Assembly (NCBI RefSeq): GCF_011440395.1
Contig: NZ_JAAOIX010000001.1
Location: 248,001-312,000, forward strand
Direction: 5' to 3'
Source: Pseudomaricurvus alcaniphilus
Lineage (GTDB): Bacteria > Pseudomonadota > Gammaproteobacteria > Pseudomonadales > Cellvibrionaceae
DNA: 64,000 bases
Positions 9,579 to 18,445 of this stretch are shown here, piece after piece. The translations under genes were made by a program, and so were the position numbers. Numbering within the stretch: position 1 is the stretch's first letter; the number at the start of each line of letters is the position of its first letter. The notes beneath the pieces were generated by a model that was not told where the DNA came from, did not search any database, and saw only the letters and a list, made by a program, of their open reading frames with translations.

Positions 9579-11078
9579 ATGACCGATAAACACTGCATCC
9601 TCGCCATCGACCAGGGCACCACCAGCACCCGCGCCATTGTGTTCGACAGCACCGCCAGAATCGTGACCTCGACCCAGATGGAGTTCCCGCAACACTACCC
9701 TAACGAGGGCTGGGTAGAACACGACCCGGAGGACATCTGGAACACGACCCTGGAGGTCACCCGGAAGGCGCTGGAGGTTACCGAGAGCCAGGGCCTGAAA
9801 GTCGTCGGCATCGGCATCACCAACCAGAGGGAGACCTCGGTGGTGTGGGATAAAGCCACCGGCAAGCCCATCTACAACGCCATCGTCTGGCAGGACCGGC
9901 GCACATCGAAGGTCTGTGCGGACCTGAAAGCCCAGGACCTCGAAACCAAGGTCAACTCTCGCACTGGCCTGCTGCTGGACCCCTACTTCTCCGCCACCAA
10001 GGTGAGCTGGATCCTGGATCACGTCGACGGCGCCCGGCAGCGGGCGGAAAACGGCGAACTGGCGTTCGGCACCATCGACAGTTTCCTGATCTGGCGTCTC
10101 ACCGGCGGCAAGGCCCACGTTACCGACCCCACCAATGCCTGCCGCACCAACCTGTACAACATTCATACCGGCGAGTGGGACCCGGAGCTGCTGCAGATTT
10201 TCCAGGTGCCTGCCGCACTCCTGCCCGAGGTCAAGGATTGCAGCGCCGATTTTGGTGCAACGGAGCCAGGCCTGTTCGGCCACAGCATCGCCATCACCGG
10301 CGTCGCCGGCGACCAGCAAGCGGCCACCATTGGCCAGTGCTGTTTCGAGCCCGGCTCGATCAAGAGCACCTACGGCACCGGATGTTTCGTGGTGATGAAC
10401 ACCGGCAGTGAGCCGGTGGCCTCAAAGAATCGACTGCTGACCACCATCGCCTATCAATTGGATGGCAAACCCACCTACGCCATCGAGGGCTCCATTTTTG
10501 TCGCCGGTGCCGCTGTACAGTGGCTGCGCGATGGTTTGGGCATTATTGCCAGCGCCAAAGATACCGAAAAGCTCGCCAGCGGCCTCGCCAACAACTCCGG
10601 TATTTACCTGGTGCCAGCCTTTACTGGCCTGGGTGTACCCTACTGGAACCCCGACGTGCGCGGCGCCATCTTTGGCCTGACCCGCGCCACCGGCCCGGCC
10701 GAACTGGTGCGGGCCACGCTGGAATCGGTCTGCTACCTGACCAGTGACCTGTTCGCCGCCCTGGCCCAGGATGGCATCAAGCCCACCGACCTGCGGGTCG
10801 ATGGCGGTATGGTGGCCAACGACTGGCTGCTGCAATTCCTGGCCAATGTACTGGACCTGTCCGTGTCGCGCCCGGCAGTTATGGAAACCACGGCCCTTGG
10901 CGCTGCGTATCTAGCCGGGCGCCAGTGTGGGGTCTACGGTGACTTTGACGAGTTCACCGCCCAGTGGCGCCTGGCGGCCCGCTTTGAGCCCAATATTACC
11001 GCGGCCGAACGCGACCAGTTGTTGCACGGCTGGCACGACGCCGTGCGCCGGGTTACCGCCCCCGCCGACAAGCTCTGA
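9579..11078 (+). CDS. glpK: Glycerol kinase
   Basis: FGGY-family kinase that phosphorylates glycerol to sn-glycerol 3-phosphate with ATP. At 499 aa it matches E. coli GlpK in length. Seen: phosphate-binding [13 protein letters not shown] at residues 8-20, [11 protein letters not shown] near 86, GVAGDQQAA near 245, STYGTGCFV near 266, and the C-terminal [12 protein letters not shown] precedes the ATG, 27 bases after the symporter stop. No glycerol facilitator gene (glpF) is nearby, so the glycerol it uses is probably made inside the cell, by the GH36 enzyme of the same operon. Confidence 0.97.
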   Translation: MTDKHCILAIDQGTTSTRAIVFDSTARIVTSTQMEFPQHYPNEGWVEHDPEDIWNTTLEVTRKALEVTESQGLKVVGIGITNQRETSVVWDKATGKPIYNAIVWQDRRTSKVCADLKAQDLETKVNSRTGLLLDPYFSATKVSWILDHVDGARQRAENGELAFGTIDSFLIWRLTGGKAHVTDPTNACRTNLYNIHTGEWDPELLQIFQVPAALLPEVKDCSADFGATEPGLFGHSIAITGVAGDQQAATIGQCCFEPGSIKSTYGTGCFVVMNTGSEPVASKNRLLTTIAYQLDGKPTYAIEGSIFVAGAAVQWLRDGLGIIASAKDTEKLASGLANNSGIYLVPAFTGLGVPYWNPDVRGAIFGLTRATGPAELVRATLESVCYLTSDLFAALAQDGIKPTDLRVDGGMVANDWLLQFLANVLDLSVSRPAVMETTALGAAYLAGRQCGVYGDFDEFTAQWRLAARFEPNITAAERDQLLHGWHDAVRRVTAPADKL

Positions 11079-11125
11079 CCCAGCTTGCGGTTAAATTTTT
11101 TGCCAACATTGAAGACTGAAACTCC

Positions 11126-12769
11126 ATGAAACTACGCCAAAGTAACCTGAAAAAACTGCCCTCCGAAAGCTACGATGTGCTTATCCTCGGCGGCGGCATT
11201 AATGGCGCGGTCGCCGCTGCCTCACTGGCCGCCAAAGGCGCCAAAGTCGCCCTGATCGACAAGGGTGATTTTGCCGGCTTTACCAGCTCCAATTCGTCCA
11301 ACCTGGCCTGGGGCGGGATCAAGTACCTGGAGAGTCACGAATACTTCCTGGTCAACAAGTTGTGCAAGAGTCGCAACCACCTGATGCGCAGCTACCCGTC
11401 CACGGTCAAGGAAATCCGCTTCCTGACCACCATCCAGAAGGGCTTTCGCTTTCCGCCATTCTTTGTCTTTCTGGGCACCATCGTCTACTGGATGTTTGGC
11501 CGCTTCTTTACCCAGCCGCCGCGCTACCTGAGCCCCTCGGCCCTGGCCCGGACTGAGCCGGCAATCAACACCGGCAATGCCAGCGGCGGTTTTGAGTACT
11601 CCGATTGCTACCTGTACGACAACGATGCCCGCTTTGTCTTTAACTTTATTCGCCGGGCCATGAACTACGGCTGCATCGCCGCCAACTATGTGGAATCCCT
11701 GGGCTCCGAGCGCCAGCAAGGCCACTGGCTCACCCGCGCGCGCGACAATATTTCCGGCGAGCAATTCAACATCAAGTCGAAAGTGGTGATCAACGCCTGC
11801 GGCCCCTACGTGGACAAGCACAATGAAATGACCGGTGAAGAAACCGAGCATCGCCACCTGTTTTCCAAGGGCATTCACCTGATCGTCGACCGGGTCACTG
11901 AACAGGATCGGGTGCTGGCCTTTTTTGCCAGTGATGGCCGCCTGTTCTTTGTCATCCCCATGGGCCCGAAAACCTGTATCGGTACCACCGATACCCAGTC
12001 GGAGAAGCCCGAGGTCGAGGTCACCGACGAAGACCGTGACTTCGTGCTGAACAACGCCAATACCCTGCTGGCGCTGGAGCGCCCCCTGACCAGGGCGGAT
12101 ATCATTTCCGAGCGCTGCGGCGTGCGCCCACTGGCCCTCAAAGGTCGTGTCGGTGTGGCCGACTGGGTCAAGTTATCGCGCAAACACGCCATCGACGTGG
12201 ACCGGGACCACCAGCACTTGAGTATTTTTGGCGGCAAACTCACCGACTGCATCAATGTCGGCAACGAAGTGGCGGAGATTGTCGCCGGCCTGGGCATCGA
12301 ACTGCCCTACGCCGACAAGGTCTGGTACGGCGAGCCGGGCCCGAGCGCCAAGGAGGAATTCCTGCACCAGGCCAAACTGATGAATCTGGATGCCCTGACC
12401 AAACCCTCCTCCTGGGAGCCTTTGAGCACTCGCCTGTGGCGCCGCTACAGCGAACACGCCTTTGAGTTGCTGGAAGCCATCCGCGCAGACGCCCGTCAGG
12501 CCGATCTGGTGATTGAACATGCCCTGTATCTGCGCTGTGAAATCGAACTGGCGGCGCGCCAGGAGATGATTACCAAACTGGAAGACTTCTTGCGCCGGCG
12601 CTCAAAAATATCTTTGGTGGTGCGCCGCGAGGACATCATCAACGCAGCGGGTTTACGCGAGGCCTGCGAGATTTTATTTGGTGATGAGGCAGAGGCGAAA
12701 TTGCAGGAGTATATTGACTCTACTGCGCCCGAGCAAAAAGACATGTCCTTGCAAGCACGCGCGTCATAA
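11126..12769 (+). CDS. glpD: FAD-dependent glycerol-3-phosphate dehydrogenase
   Basis: Membrane-associated flavoprotein that oxidises glycerol 3-phosphate to dihydroxyacetone phosphate and passes electrons to quinone. The 547-aa protein has the Rossmann FAD motif GGGINGAVAAASL at residues 22-34, a GlpD-type FTSSNSSNLAWGGIKYLE segment, IGTTDTQ, and the C-terminal DAO_C helical domain. The SSNSSNLAWGG stretch differs from the SSASTKLIHGG of E. coli GlpD, placing it in a divergent GlpD subgroup. It ends the operon and directly follows glpK, giving the step glycerol to DHAP. Confidence 0.93.
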   Translation: MKLRQSNLKKLPSESYDVLILGGGINGAVAAASLAAKGAKVALIDKGDFAGFTSSNSSNLAWGGIKYLESHEYFLVNKLCKSRNHLMRSYPSTVKEIRFLTTIQKGFRFPPFFVFLGTIVYWMFGRFFTQPPRYLSPSALARTEPAINTGNASGGFEYSDCYLYDNDARFVFNFIRRAMNYGCIAANYVESLGSERQQGHWLTRARDNISGEQFNIKSKVVINACGPYVDKHNEMTGEETEHRHLFSKGIHLIVDRVTEQDRVLAFFASDGRLFFVIPMGPKTCIGTTDTQSEKPEVEVTDEDRDFVLNNANTLLALERPLTRADIISERCGVRPLALKGRVGVADWVKLSRKHAIDVDRDHQHLSIFGGKLTDCINVGNEVAEIVAGLGIELPYADKVWYGEPGPSAKEEFLHQAKLMNLDALTKPSSWEPLSTRLWRRYSEHAFELLEAIRADARQADLVIEHALYLRCEIELAARQEMITKLEDFLRRRSKISLVVRREDIINAAGLREACEILFGDEAEAKLQEYIDSTAPEQKDMSLQARAS

Positions 12770-12781
12770 CTGCGCGTGCTT
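12753..12781 (+). terminator. Hairpin terminator overlapping the glpD stop codon
   Basis: AAGCACGCGC (12753-12762) pairs perfectly with GCGCGTGCTT (12772-12781), loop of 9 bases that contains the TAA of glpD. A short T-poor tail (TTTACTACTA) follows. It closes the rightward operon before the leftward sapC gene and could act in both directions. Confidence 0.7.
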
Positions 12782-12846
12782 TACTACTATTTCGCCGAAA
12801 CCACAGATTTCTCAGGGCCAATTAAGTCCCATGATCAAGCCGAAAA

Positions 12847-13605
12847 TCAATTTACCGGCCTTGAAACCTCCACAATGATTTTGTCGATTGCACTATTGTT
12901 TGCGCTGCTATTGTGCCGCTTTATCAGCCCATTGAGTTGATAGATCGATAACAGCATTGCGTAAATCGGAACCAGATACCCTCGCGAACATAAATCCTGA
13001 AGCCTTTCTTTGCCGACCGCATTGAGCTTGTCCTCGTCGGCAGTATGCAATCCTTTAATCGTTTCAATACCGCCATCCTTGTAGCGTACAACGACATTCA
13101 CGGGCTTAATAAATCCCAGATCCTGCATTTCCTGCAAAAACTGGCGGGTCAGAAGTTCGTCGCGCGCATCGGACTCCAGTAGTGCCGATATCCTGGCAAG
13201 ATGCAGGGATGCCTTGCCGTTTGCTTCAAACAGCGATTCGCCCTCTTTTCTGCTAAAAGCGTCACTTTCCGGGTCCAGCGCAACGGCGTACCCTTTCGGG
13301 TTGCTTTGGGAGCGCACTAAAGACAGCGGATATGTTTGCACACTGGCAGGGGTGTAAGTAGCGTCCCACTGTTGCTCCGCTACAAAGAGGTTACTGCCCG
13401 GGGTAAAGCTGGTCATGGCCGATATCGCCCAGCCCCCGGAATGGGGGTTTCGGGTAAAGAAAATTGGAAAACAACTGGTTGCCTTGTCGATTTCCGTTAC
13501 TCGAATATTCATAAGATGCTGCGAGGCAGCGTAGGCTACCGAAGCTCCGTCTGCTATTTTTAGCTCACGGTGCTGCGAAACGTCAATTTCAATCAAGTCA
13601 GTCAT
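12847..13605 (-). CDS. SapC-family protein
   Basis: 252-aa protein resembling the SapC family (PF07277), which in Caulobacter, Xanthomonas and marine gammaproteobacteria is often coded beside TonB receptors and flavin-dependent halogenases. Seen: an early alpha/beta region with FPIFFTRNPHSGGWAISAMTSF, and GYAVALDPESDAFS near residue 113, both typical of SapC proteins. No signal peptide. It starts 8 bases after the halogenase stop, so the two are co-transcribed. The biochemical role of this family in such loci is not known to me. Confidence 0.8.
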   Translation of the reverse strand: MTDLIEIDVSQHRELKIADGASVAYAASQHLMNIRVTEIDKATSCFPIFFTRNPHSGGWAISAMTSFTPGSNLFVAEQQWDATYTPASVQTYPLSLVRSQSNPKGYAVALDPESDAFSRKEGESLFEANGKASLHLARISALLESDARDELLTRQFLQEMQDLGFIKPVNVVVRYKDGGIETIKGLHTADEDKLNAVGKERLQDLCSRGYLVPIYAMLLSIYQLNGLIKRHNSSANNSAIDKIIVEVSRPVN

Positions 13606-13613
13606 TATTAGCT

Positions 13614-15140
13614 CTACCCTTGCTGGCTATTACCAAGCCATTTATCTATGTAACTCCGATGCGGGGGCAACGATTGCAGCATTTGCGCAGTCAGTTGCTG
13701 ATTCCGCTGAATCAATTTTCTCGCCTCCAGCTGCCGGCCGTGCAGATAGGCCAGTGTTTCGAATTCCGGCTTGAACCCCATACCGTACATTACATACTGG
13801 TAACTGGCCGCGGGGAACAATTCAAAGGCACTTTTAAAATCCTCAACCATGGGGCCACGAAAACGCCAAATCGCCAAATCTTCCTGCAGGCTCTCTGGTA
13901 TGGTGTCACAGTCGGTATGCGCCCTCCAGTAGGGTTCCCGGCGGGTTGAAAGCATGTAATGCAGTTTGAGGAAGTCGATAATTCGGCGCCAACGGTAATG
14001 CATTTGTTCATTGAAACGTTTGGCGGTTACCTGCAGGACAGATTTGTCCGGCAGCAGATTTTCGGCGATAAATCGGGCCGACAATTCGATCAACATAATC
14101 GCTGTCGCTTCCAGCGGCTCAACAAACCCCGCCGACATACCGACAGCCACACAGTTCTTCTTCCAGAATTCCGCACGGTGACCTGAGCGGAAGGAAATTT
14201 TACGCGGCGTTAATCCCGCTGCACTTGCACCCAAATAGCTGCGCAGATTGGACTCTGCCTCATCATCTGAGAGGTGGCGACTGGAGTATACGTGGCCAAC
14301 GCCGCGCCTATTGGTCAATCCTATATCCCAAATCCAACCGGCGGTTTGCGCAGTAGCGATGGTATGGCAGGCAAGCGCACTATCATCATGCTCGTACGGT
14401 ACTTGCATGGCCAGGGCACGGTCATTAAAAAGAACGGGACTGACGTCCGTAAACGGAACTTTCAAGGCCTTGCCCAATAACAGCGATGCAAAACCGGTAC
14501 AATCGACAAACAAGTCACCGGACAGTTCGCCATTATCGCGCAGCATAACCGAGTCAATGTTGCCATCGGGAGACAGTCGAACGTCTTCTGCCGTGTCGAT
14601 TATGTGTTGTACTCCGAGGTGCTCCTTGCAGTGCTCTTGCAGTAATTCTGCAAACTTGCCAGCGTCCAGGTGGTAGGCGTAATTGCAGGCTCCCTGGTAC
14701 TCGGACTCGGCCAATGTTCGCGGAGCCAGGCCCGCCTCACATACGCTCTGCTGAAAATTGGTCTCGGTAGCGAAATTCTCAATTGACGCTACATAGGGTG
14801 CCAAATCGATACGGCCGTAACCCAGCGGAACGGTAAAAGGATGATAATAAAAATCACCATCACCGCTGACCCAGTTAACGAATTTACCGCCCTGCTTGAA
14901 TGCCGCATGACAACGTTGAAAGACTTCGCTTTCATCGAGGCCAATACTGTGCAGCGTATTTTTCATGGTGGGCCAGGTACCCTCACCTACTCCCACAGAG
15001 GGAATATCCGCGGCCTCGACCAATATCACTTGCGGGCCACCTGGCAGCCGGCTTCGATGGTGAGCGGCAATAACAGCGGCGGTCAGCCAGCCGGCCGTGC
15101 CACCTCCAACTATTACAATTTTCCAGTTTGGTTTTTTCAT
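13614..15140 (-). CDS. Flavin-dependent tryptophan halogenase-like protein
   Basis: 508-aa member of the PrnA/RebH family, FADH2-dependent halogenases that make hypohalous acid and pass it through a lysine to an aromatic substrate. Seen: FAD motif GGGTAGWL (residues 12-19); Lys82 in AAFKQGGKF, aligned with catalytic Lys79 of RebH; the WxWxI signature GWIWDIG (Pro replaced by Gly); and GFVEPLEATAI, which keeps the catalytic-type Glu but has Ala where PrnA has Ser347. Substrate is unlikely to be free tryptophan; relatives coded next to TonB receptors act on other or unknown targets. No flavin reductase gene is adjacent. Confidence 0.85.
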   Translation of the reverse strand: MKKPNWKIVIVGGGTAGWLTAAVIAAHHRSRLPGGPQVILVEAADIPSVGVGEGTWPTMKNTLHSIGLDESEVFQRCHAAFKQGGKFVNWVSGDGDFYYHPFTVPLGYGRIDLAPYVASIENFATETNFQQSVCEAGLAPRTLAESEYQGACNYAYHLDAGKFAELLQEHCKEHLGVQHIIDTAEDVRLSPDGNIDSVMLRDNGELSGDLFVDCTGFASLLLGKALKVPFTDVSPVLFNDRALAMQVPYEHDDSALACHTIATAQTAGWIWDIGLTNRRGVGHVYSSRHLSDDEAESNLRSYLGASAAGLTPRKISFRSGHRAEFWKKNCVAVGMSAGFVEPLEATAIMLIELSARFIAENLLPDKSVLQVTAKRFNEQMHYRWRRIIDFLKLHYMLSTRREPYWRAHTDCDTIPESLQEDLAIWRFRGPMVEDFKSAFELFPAASYQYVMYGMGFKPEFETLAYLHGRQLEARKLIQRNQQLTAQMLQSLPPHRSYIDKWLGNSQQG

Positions 15141-15184
15141 AACGCAGAAATATCAGGAATTAAATTTGTGACGGCCAGTAATAA

Positions 15185-15219
15185 AATGTTGACCCGCTTT
15201 GAGCGCGCGGGCCAACATT
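15185..15219 (-). terminator. Rho-independent-like terminator after the TonB receptor
   Basis: On the minus strand AATGTTGGCCCGC pairs with GCGGGTCAACATT (one G-U) around a 9-base loop, followed by a T-rich TTTATTA. It sits 56 bases past the stop of the receptor gene and before the halogenase start, so it should separate or attenuate expression of halogenase-sapC relative to the receptor. Confidence 0.65.
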
Positions 15220-15275
15220 CTGTATCCAACTGCTACTGACTGACGGTCAATTTACAGCCTTACCAGCGGTATTGG

Positions 15276-18086
15276 CTAGAACTTGCCACGAATACCGATC
15301 GCATAGCGAGACCCGTTATCTTCAACAGAGTAGAGCTGGTTGGGAAACCTGCCAGTCTGGTAAAGCTCTTCTTCGGTAACATTAATACCTTCGAAGAAAA
15401 TGGTAAAATTGTCATCGATATCATAGCTTGCGCTGAGATCCAGTTGGCCAAAGTTTTCACCATTAATTGGCTCGCCGTTACCGTTATCGAGATTTCTCAA
15501 GAAACCCTCACGGTTATTGTACGCAGCCCGTACCTGCCAGTTATCTGCCTCGTAGAAAAGCACCAGGTTTTGGGAATCTCCCAGACCCTCGAGGGCAAAG
15601 CTGACGCTGGTATCACTGCCAAGACTGGCATTGCTGTCCACAACTGTGGCATTGGCAATAATACCAAAGCCGCTATCAAAGGTATGGGTAAGCGCAACCT
15701 CAAAGCCGGTGACATTCGCGGTTTCGCCATTCTGCGGGCGGGTGACGGTAAAGACTTCCGTCGATCCGACCAACTCTTCCGCAGTCTCTGATCCGTCGCA
15801 GTTACCACAAATATTTCCCGGGGTACTCAGCCTGTCATTGAGTGAGAAAGTTTCCGGACCGGACAGCCGAATGATAAAATCTTCGATGTCCTTGTTGAAA
15901 TAAGCAACACTAAAGGAACTGGCGTCAGCGTAATACCACTCATAGGACACATCCCAGTTTTCAGACTTGAAAGGTCTCAGCGCCGGGTTGCCACCGCTTG
16001 CCGTGAGATCCTGGGTACGCACTGTATTGGGAATATTGGTCGCCGGCGATAACTGACTCATGGTAGGCCTGGTGATCGAATCGTACATGGCAAAGCGCAG
16101 TACCATATCCTCTTCTATATCCATTTTAATGTTAAAGCTTGGCAGCAGATTGGAGTACTCTCCACCATCGCTAAATTCAGTCGGGGGAGTAACTCTGGTG
16201 GCGAAAAAGGTAGGATCCGCTGTCAGTACTATGTCATTGAGAAAGCTTTGTACTGCCGTGACATCAACCTTGGTGGTGGAATAACGGGCACCAATATTGA
16301 AAAATACGGGCATATCACCCAGTGCCGTTTCGAAGTCAAAATTAATGTAGAAGCTGTCAATCTCCTCCGCTATTTGATAGCGGTTATTGCGCAGCATCGG
16401 GGTGGTAGCCGTCAGGTTGCCATTGGCATCGTAAAGCACAGACCGGGCTGTGCCTGCGGGATTGCCCAAGGCCTGGTCCGCCGCTGCCATTCCTGCATCG
16501 GACACCATCCAGTCGACATAGGCATTGCCGTCATAGGTAAAGTAGTCTTTTGGAAAGCCCCCGAAGAAATTATCCACACTAAATGACTGCATCAATTCTG
16601 CAGGAACCGGCACATTGTAACCACAGTAAACGTCGCATAATGCACTGTTGGTTTTTTCAAAGAACTCTTTATCGCGCTCCTGGTGATAAGCCCCAAAACT
16701 GAATTGCCTGAACACCTCGGAGTCTGACTCATAGACAAAATCTGCCCTGAATTCCGAAATTTCATCCTTGTCTGTGGCACCCCTGAAATCGTTGAAGTGT
16801 GCTCGCGCGTCAGCTGCCGACAGGTTGTTACCGCCCACCAGGCTGTCAAAGCGCGTCAGGGGAATGGCGCCATTGGAGTCCAGCGAAAAATTGTCCTTGA
16901 TGCCGATGACATTGAACTGAGCCTTGCCGGCCATATCGTTTTCGGCCGTCGACCTGGAAATATCCCAGTTTGAACGAAGCTTGTCGTTAATCTGCCATGC
17001 AACGTTGAGGCCGTAGCCTTCGTTACTGACGTCGCGGCTGCCACCGGTATCGACTACAAAGTCGATATGGGGGTCACCGCCTTCCTGAGCGATGCCGATA
17101 CGCTGATCGAAAAACAGCGCTGTACGGGTAGCCGGGTCGATTGTCGCCGTGCCCACTCGCCCGGGTTCAAACCAGGCCGACAAGTCGGTCACTACCGAGT
17201 CGACTTCGAATTTGGATACAAACCCATCCAGTGTAATGCTGACATCTTCGCTTGGTGCAAACTGGAACACCAGGGAACCGTTGTCCCGGGTGCGCTCGGC
17301 ATTATCGACAATCTGGGCGAAGTTCCTTGGGATAGTGGCATCGCTTGCGACTACCCCGCCGGTGTTGAAAAGTGTCAGGCCAGGCCTCCAGGTCGCTGTT
17401 CTGAAGATGTTATTCTGCAGTTTACGCTCCTGATGACTGTAGGCGAACAGCACACCAAACTTGTCGTCCATAAAGGTCTGGCTAACCATGCCTGTGTAGG
17501 ATGGTGATGTCTCCTCAGACAGGGTCTCGTACATGCCTTTGACAGAGCCAAGTAGTTGCAGACCGGGTTGGTCCAAAGGCCTTCTGGTAGAGATATCTAT
17601 GGTGGCCCCGATTCCGCCATCCTGCATGGTAGCGTTGGTGCTTTTGTAAACATCCGCGCCATTGATAAGGTCGGCCGCCAGCACATCAAAATTGAACTCC
17701 CGCCCGCCGCTGTCAGTTGCCAGTTGGCGGCCATTGACCAGCACGGTGTTGAACTGTGGCCCCAGACCGCGCACCGTGACTGCCTGTCCTTCGCCGCCAC
17801 TGCGATCAATTGAAACACCGGTCACACGCTGTAATGATTCGGCAACGTTCAGGTCGGGAAATTTACCGACATCTTCTGCTGAAATCGAATCGACGAGAGT
17901 CGATGCCTCGCGCTTGATGTCCATGGCGCGAGTCAAACTCCCCCGGATACCGGTTACCACGACCTCTTCGAGTTGCTGAGCCTGTGTGTATAACGGTGTT
18001 GCCGCAGCGACTAAAGACGCGGCGACAACAGCCTGCCGCACGGCAGACGCCAGCGCGTTTCTTTTAACATTCGGTTGTGTCTTCAT
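15276..18086 (-). CDS. TonB-dependent receptor, transport-only paralogue
   Basis: Outer-membrane receptor of 936 aa when started at the ATG with GAGAGAG upstream (a longer frame reaches 18131). Signal peptide about residues 1-37, TonB-box-like LEEVVVTGIRGSL, plug with GKFPDLNVAESLQRVTGVSIDRSGGEGQ and VTVRGLGPQFN, then a barrel ending in GIRGKF. It lacks the STN domain. Plug and barrel are near-identical over long stretches to the STN-bearing receptor at 25974-29069 (about four residues in five by eye). It lies downstream of the gal/GH97 genes and upstream of the halogenase. The likely cargo is an alpha-galactoside or related glycoside (inference from context). Confidence 0.92.
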   Translation of the reverse strand: MKTQPNVKRNALASAVRQAVVAASLVAAATPLYTQAQQLEEVVVTGIRGSLTRAMDIKREASTLVDSISAEDVGKFPDLNVAESLQRVTGVSIDRSGGEGQAVTVRGLGPQFNTVLVNGRQLATDSGGREFNFDVLAADLINGADVYKSTNATMQDGGIGATIDISTRRPLDQPGLQLLGSVKGMYETLSEETSPSYTGMVSQTFMDDKFGVLFAYSHQERKLQNNIFRTATWRPGLTLFNTGGVVASDATIPRNFAQIVDNAERTRDNGSLVFQFAPSEDVSITLDGFVSKFEVDSVVTDLSAWFEPGRVGTATIDPATRTALFFDQRIGIAQEGGDPHIDFVVDTGGSRDVSNEGYGLNVAWQINDKLRSNWDISRSTAENDMAGKAQFNVIGIKDNFSLDSNGAIPLTRFDSLVGGNNLSAADARAHFNDFRGATDKDEISEFRADFVYESDSEVFRQFSFGAYHQERDKEFFEKTNSALCDVYCGYNVPVPAELMQSFSVDNFFGGFPKDYFTYDGNAYVDWMVSDAGMAAADQALGNPAGTARSVLYDANGNLTATTPMLRNNRYQIAEEIDSFYINFDFETALGDMPVFFNIGARYSTTKVDVTAVQSFLNDIVLTADPTFFATRVTPPTEFSDGGEYSNLLPSFNIKMDIEEDMVLRFAMYDSITRPTMSQLSPATNIPNTVRTQDLTASGGNPALRPFKSENWDVSYEWYYADASSFSVAYFNKDIEDFIIRLSGPETFSLNDRLSTPGNICGNCDGSETAEELVGSTEVFTVTRPQNGETANVTGFEVALTHTFDSGFGIIANATVVDSNASLGSDTSVSFALEGLGDSQNLVLFYEADNWQVRAAYNNREGFLRNLDNGNGEPINGENFGQLDLSASYDIDDNFTIFFEGINVTEEELYQTGRFPNQLYSVEDNGSRYAIGIRGKF

Positions 18087-18445
18087 GTTGTACTCTCTCA
18101 TAAGAAATAACGAAAGTAAGATTTGACGCAATGACTATGGGTTGGGGCCTAGCCATTGCGTCGTGGTTGGCAAAGCCACCGCCAGATTGCACGGCGGCAC
18201 TACCAATTGCTGTGCGACGTTAACGACGCAATTCTTTTTCGCTCCGACAACTTGTTTTTATCGGCGGCGAAGGCTGGCAATCGATAAGTAACCACCCTGT
18301 ACAGTGGGTACTTTTGGCTTCTTAAGGGCGACAGCCAGCGAGCGGTTGTGTTTTGCGGACGCAACCGACGGTTTAGGTTTTTGATTGGTTTGGAGATCTG
18401 CCCGGTTGATATAGGTAACCGGGCGCAGAAACGGCTGTTTTTAAG
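18087..18445. promoter_or_regulatory. Gene-free leader region between GH97 gene and TonB receptor
   Basis: About 360 bases with no gene. It holds two inverted repeats: GACGCAATG at 18125-18133 with CATTGCGTC at 18154-18162, about 40 bases upstream of the receptor start on the minus strand; and GCCCGGTT at 18400-18407 with AACCGGGC at 18417-18424, 22 bases past the GH97 stop. The first could be a leader hairpin or operator, the second a hairpin ending the gal-GH97 transcript although no T-run follows. A GACGCAAT copy recurs near 18230. Confidence 0.5.
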
